This document shows, piece after piece, positions 61,067 to 64,000 of a stretch of 64,000 nucleotides of DNA. This stretch comes from Polaromonas sp. C04 (GTDB lineage: Bacteria > Pseudomonadota > Gammaproteobacteria > Burkholderiales > Burkholderiaceae_C). The notes beneath the pieces are model-generated. The model was not told where the DNA came from. It saw only the letters and a list, made by a program, of their open reading frames with translations, and did no database searches. Position numbers and translations under genes: made by a program. The DNA lies in assembly GCF_002002705.1 (NCBI RefSeq), contig NZ_MUNS01000022.1, forward strand, positions 1-64,000, given 5' to 3'. The first letter of the stretch is position 1; every line of letters starts with the position of its first letter.

Positions 61067-64000
61067 TCAGTCATCTCCAGCTCCACCAGTCACCGCTTTC
61101 ACTTCCGCCAGCAAATCCCCAAACTTACCGTAGTTCACTTTCACCCCGTCATCAAGGTCGAGGGTGATGCGCATGTCGGCGTAGTGGCGGAGTTGTTCGT
61201 CGTAGGCCAAGAGTTCGACGTGTTTCTTTTTGAGCTTTTCGACTTCTTTGGCCAGTTTGTTGCGGGCGGCGGTGCTGGTGGCGGATGCGGCGTCTTTTTG
61301 CAGCATGTCGATGCGAGACTGGATTTTGCCAGTGAGAGGCACGACGTATTCGGCGCGTAAGCGGGCGAGTGTGCCTTCATGGTAGCGATGCAGATAGACC
61401 AACGCCTGGAAGGCGCCTTGTTTGCCACTGCTGAAGAGCCAGTAGATGGGGCGCCTTTTGTAGGTCTGCAGGTGGTCTTTGTAGAACTTGTCGGCAAGGT
61501 AACGGCGGATAGTTTCATCCGGGGTTTCGCTGGCCTTAGTGCCCAAGCTTTCGGCCAACCAAGCCATGTTTTCAGTCAGGGTATCGGCACTCCAAACGGC
61601 TAGCAGGAATTCGCGGATGCGGCTGGCGGCGTCATCTTCGAACCAGAGTTCGTCGCTGAGAGGCACGATACCGTCGGCATCCGCCGGGAATGTGGTGTAG
61701 CTGCTGGCGTCGAAGCCGACGTTTCCGGCATGGGCGCAAATCAGACCGGGCGCGTCCAGGCTGTAGCGGCCCATCATGCAGCCGATGGCATAGGACATCA
61801 GTCGCTGGCAGTCCTTTTCGCGGTCCGCGCGGGTCAGGGTAATTTCAGCTTCAGGGACATCTCCGCGCACCACGTCCGAAACTCTATATGCGCCGACTAA
61901 GAGCCTATTTAAGCTTCTCTCCACTTCAAGCATTCGCTCAATGCGTTTTCTTGATAGTGCTGACCATGCAAGCCAATGGTCACTCAATGACAAACCTTGC
62001 TCGCCCATCATAAGGACGCCAGAATAATCCCATGATTGCTCTAAAGTATCCCAATCACTCTTAGCTATTTCGATAGCAGTTTCACTAATATCAACCAAGT
62101 CCTTTGATAAGGAGCTGACTGCAGGATGAAGTGGTATTTTGGCAATTTCACCAACGTTGACAGCGATAGTTGGATTGATGGCTGCAATACATTCGAAGCT
62201 AACCCGTGAGTTCAGAACCGCAAGTGCAACGAGCAACTCCGAGCGATTATTCGAGAATCCAGAGGAGCCGCGTCCATCAAACATGAAACCTGGTGGCATA
62301 TATCTGAAGGCATTTGACCCAGAAGTTACATCAGACCAAGTTATCCCCTCGCGAAATCCAAATTCTGCGTTGTAGTTGTGCGACCTAACCCGACCCACCT
62401 CATCAACGTTTGCCCTTATGTCTACGCCATCGTCTTTCCAGTTGACAACATGTTCACAATTCCCAAACCACTTTCGAAATACGCCGCCTTTCTGATAAGG
62501 AAACCAAGTCAAATGCGATTGAAAGGCTTCGTCAGAATTGGAAATATTGAAACCGATGCCCGCTATGCTGACTTCATGCCAGTATCGCAAGAACCTTTCG
62601 TTACTTGCAGTGGACATACCCAATCGGGTATGGAGGGTTTCGGACAACGGACGAGAGGCTCCAAAAGCCTCTCTGATTGAATCAGAAACCCAATACGCAA
62701 CCGGAGACCCAGGTAATTTTTGAAAGTAGTCAGGAACGGATTCGACGTTTCTCTCGTTTCGACTCGGAAACTTCTTTGGCGTGCCATCGGCGGTTAGTTC
62801 GAAGTATCGAAGGCAATCAAACGAGGCACGATAACCGTTGAGCCTCCATTTCTGAAAATCGACGACTGCTACGCCAAAGTTTATACCCATGGCAGTGGGC
62901 CCTTTACCATCGTATGGCAGTTGTACCAGAGAAAGGAGCGAACGTTCAGCAAGTAGCTTGTTTCGCAGCATCTCATAGGACGAGAGAAACATCCAATTTT
63001 GCATAGTGACCATACTGGTAAAACCAGTATCTTTGCACCAGGCGAAGCCTTGCTCGATAAACATCGCAAACAAGTCCGATTTGCTGTCCGTAAAAGTAGA
63101 CCGAGCATATTCCTTTAAAACAGGATTCATTCCTTTCCCTCCCATATAGGGTGGATTCGCCGCGACCGTATCAAACAGCATCCCCATTATTCTGGCCTGC
63201 GCCACCAGTGGAATCAAATCCACGGCTGTCGCCTGAGAATATAGGTCACCGCTCTCAGCGGCATTTTTCAAACAATCGGCTATCGCCGTCAGTTGCCCCT
63301 TAAGTTCCTGCGGAATCTGAATAAGTGACCCAAGCGTCTTTCCGAGAGCAAAAGTGTCGACTAAGACTTTGATTGCCGCTCGCCGAATACCAAATGGAGA
63401 GAGGTGAGCAGCAACCTCTTCAAGCTCCAGCCCTTTACTTTCCTGCAAAGCCAGCACGTTCAGCTTGATAGGCTCATTGAAGAGTCGCCGGTCGTCGGCG
63501 CGGGCTTTCATCAGCAGGGCAAAACCCGCCATTTGCGCGGCACGGTCGTCAAGGTCTAGGCCGTACAAGTTCTTTTCCAGAATCAGGCGCGGGATAGTCC
63601 GGGGCTGATAGCCGCGCTCCAGATAGATGGCCTTGAGCACCTCATAGGCTTCCACCAGAATGTGGCCGCTGCCGCAAGCCGGGTCCAGCAGGGTGATGGA
63701 TTCGGGGTCCAGGCTGCCGCCGTCCTCATCCATGCGGGTCTGAATCAAAGCGTCGAGTTGGGCTTGCACCTCGGGGGTTTGCTGCGCGGGCTCGATGTAA
63801 TACGGCCATTGGGCCTTCAAGGTGCTGGCCGGGTTGGCCATCAGCCACAGGCGGCCGACGCTGTTTTGCACCAAGTACTGAACAATCCAGTTGGGGGTAA
63901 AGAGCTGCGTGGCAGCGGGAATGTCTTCACTTTTAACCACCTTGCCGATGACGTCCTCTTTTTTCTCGCTGATGTAGAACTGGTACAGCCAGCCGATAAT
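61067..64000 (-). CDS. pglX: BREX adenine methyltransferase PglX (5' end outside window)
   Basis: The frame is open to the right edge, so at least 977 residues of the roughly 1,200 of type 1 PglX are present. It methylates adenine in BREX sites on the host DNA. Seen are the family's QLFTPNWIVQYLVQNSVGRLW entry, motif I LLDPACGSGHILVEAY, the catalytic NPPYMGGKGMN and a C-terminal recognition part ending VKAVTGGAGDD. A long coiled stretch (about 60 residues from the end) contains AARNKLAKEVEKLKKKH. It lies upstream of the AbiJ-like gene with a stop two bases before that gene's start. Confidence 0.95.
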   Translation of the reverse strand: MIGWLYQFYISEKKEDVIGKVVKSEDIPAATQLFTPNWIVQYLVQNSVGRLWLMANPASTLKAQWPYYIEPAQQTPEVQAQLDALIQTRMDEDGGSLDPESITLLDPACGSGHILVEAYEVLKAIYLERGYQPRTIPRLILEKNLYGLDLDDRAAQMAGFALLMKARADDRRLFNEPIKLNVLALQESKGLELEEVAAHLSPFGIRRAAIKVLVDTFALGKTLGSLIQIPQELKGQLTAIADCLKNAAESGDLYSQATAVDLIPLVAQARIMGMLFDTVAANPPYMGGKGMNPVLKEYARSTFTDSKSDLFAMFIEQGFAWCKDTGFTSMVTMQNWMFLSSYEMLRNKLLAERSLLSLVQLPYDGKGPTAMGINFGVAVVDFQKWRLNGYRASFDCLRYFELTADGTPKKFPSRNERNVESVPDYFQKLPGSPVAYWVSDSIREAFGASRPLSETLHTRLGMSTASNERFLRYWHEVSIAGIGFNISNSDEAFQSHLTWFPYQKGGVFRKWFGNCEHVVNWKDDGVDIRANVDEVGRVRSHNYNAEFGFREGITWSDVTSGSNAFRYMPPGFMFDGRGSSGFSNNRSELLVALAVLNSRVSFECIAAINPTIAVNVGEIAKIPLHPAVSSLSKDLVDISETAIEIAKSDWDTLEQSWDYSGVLMMGEQGLSLSDHWLAWSALSRKRIERMLEVERSLNRLLVGAYRVSDVVRGDVPEAEITLTRADREKDCQRLMSYAIGCMMGRYSLDAPGLICAHAGNVGFDASSYTTFPADADGIVPLSDELWFEDDAASRIREFLLAVWSADTLTENMAWLAESLGTKASETPDETIRRYLADKFYKDHLQTYKRRPIYWLFSSGKQGAFQALVYLHRYHEGTLARLRAEYVVPLTGKIQSRIDMLQKDAASATSTAARNKLAKEVEKLKKKHVELLAYDEQLRHYADMRITLDLDDGVKVNYGKFGDLLAEVKAVTGGAGDD

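Noticed and set aside
1-64000. CRISPR array or rRNA genes
   Set aside because: No regularly spaced direct repeats with spacers and no rRNA-like conserved sequence were seen on reading.

Overview
The window looks like a high-GC betaproteobacterium of the Burkholderiales, probably Comamonadaceae-like. The support is an H-NS/HU pair of the betaproteobacterial kind, a Bug/TctC periplasmic binding protein, an RluF-type pseudouridine synthase remnant, and many decayed IS3, IS5, IS66, IS110, IS256, IS630, IS1182 and group II intron pieces. The assignment rests on reading the proteins, not on a search.

Layout. (1) 0-1.1 kb: IS3 remnant, a small exported protein and an rluF fragment expanded by a 12-bp tandem repeat. 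(2) 1.1-12.6 kb: one long leftward chemosensory operon, cheW-cheR(TPR)-cheW-mcp-cheA(REC)-cheB-REC/PAS histidine kinase-REC/cyclase/Ser-Thr kinase. The first six genes match the Wsp/alternative-cellular-function layout, but the usual GGDEF output is replaced by a histidine kinase and a three-domain protein ending in a Ser/Thr kinase. (3) 12.8-18.98 kb: a hypothetical gene, intron/IS110 debris, HU, H-NS, small genes and a UvrD-like helicase. (4) 19-26.2 kb: remains of an integrative element (unknown protein, DUF927 protein, AlpA-like HTH), a dead IS1182, a hypothetical gene, an intact IS630 element and a second decayed IS630. (5) 26.3-28.5 kb: an AT-rich two-gene insert (TctC-like binding protein, FAD monooxygenase). 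(6) 28.5-33.4 kb: IS256 debris, an IclR regulator, IS5/group II debris, a KOW-like small gene, a porin split by a G8 tract, a truncated LysR and an IS630 remnant.

(7) 33.4-44.9 kb: a coherent catabolic cluster with MFS transporter, flavin reductase fused to an IclR-like effector domain, FMN reductase, aldehyde dehydrogenase, NtaA/DszA-type FMNH2-dependent monooxygenase, TetR regulator, NitT/TauT-type ABC importer, class III CoA-transferase and a truncated AcuI-like reductase. A 15-bp motif ending in CGTTAG recurs at all three divergent intergenic regions and overlaps readable promoter elements at five of its six positions, so the TetR protein probably controls the whole cluster. The reductases would supply FMNH2 to the monooxygenase, whose product would pass through the dehydrogenase and CoA-transferase. 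The substrate cannot be told.

(8) 45-47.2 kb: IS66 debris with a frameshifted second copy of the KOW-like gene, and a thiolase remnant. (9) 47.27 kb to the end: a genomic island starting at a 3' fragment of tRNA-Ser(GCU) with an adjacent tyrosine recombinase. Its cargo is a secreted nuclease, a run of unrecognised small genes, an XRE regulator, a protein with three C2H2 zinc fingers, and a BREX type 1 phage-defence operon read leftward: pglX (cut by the window edge), an extra gene resembling the C-terminal part of abortive-infection AbiJ-type proteins, pglZ and brxL. brxA, brxB and brxC should lie beyond the right edge.
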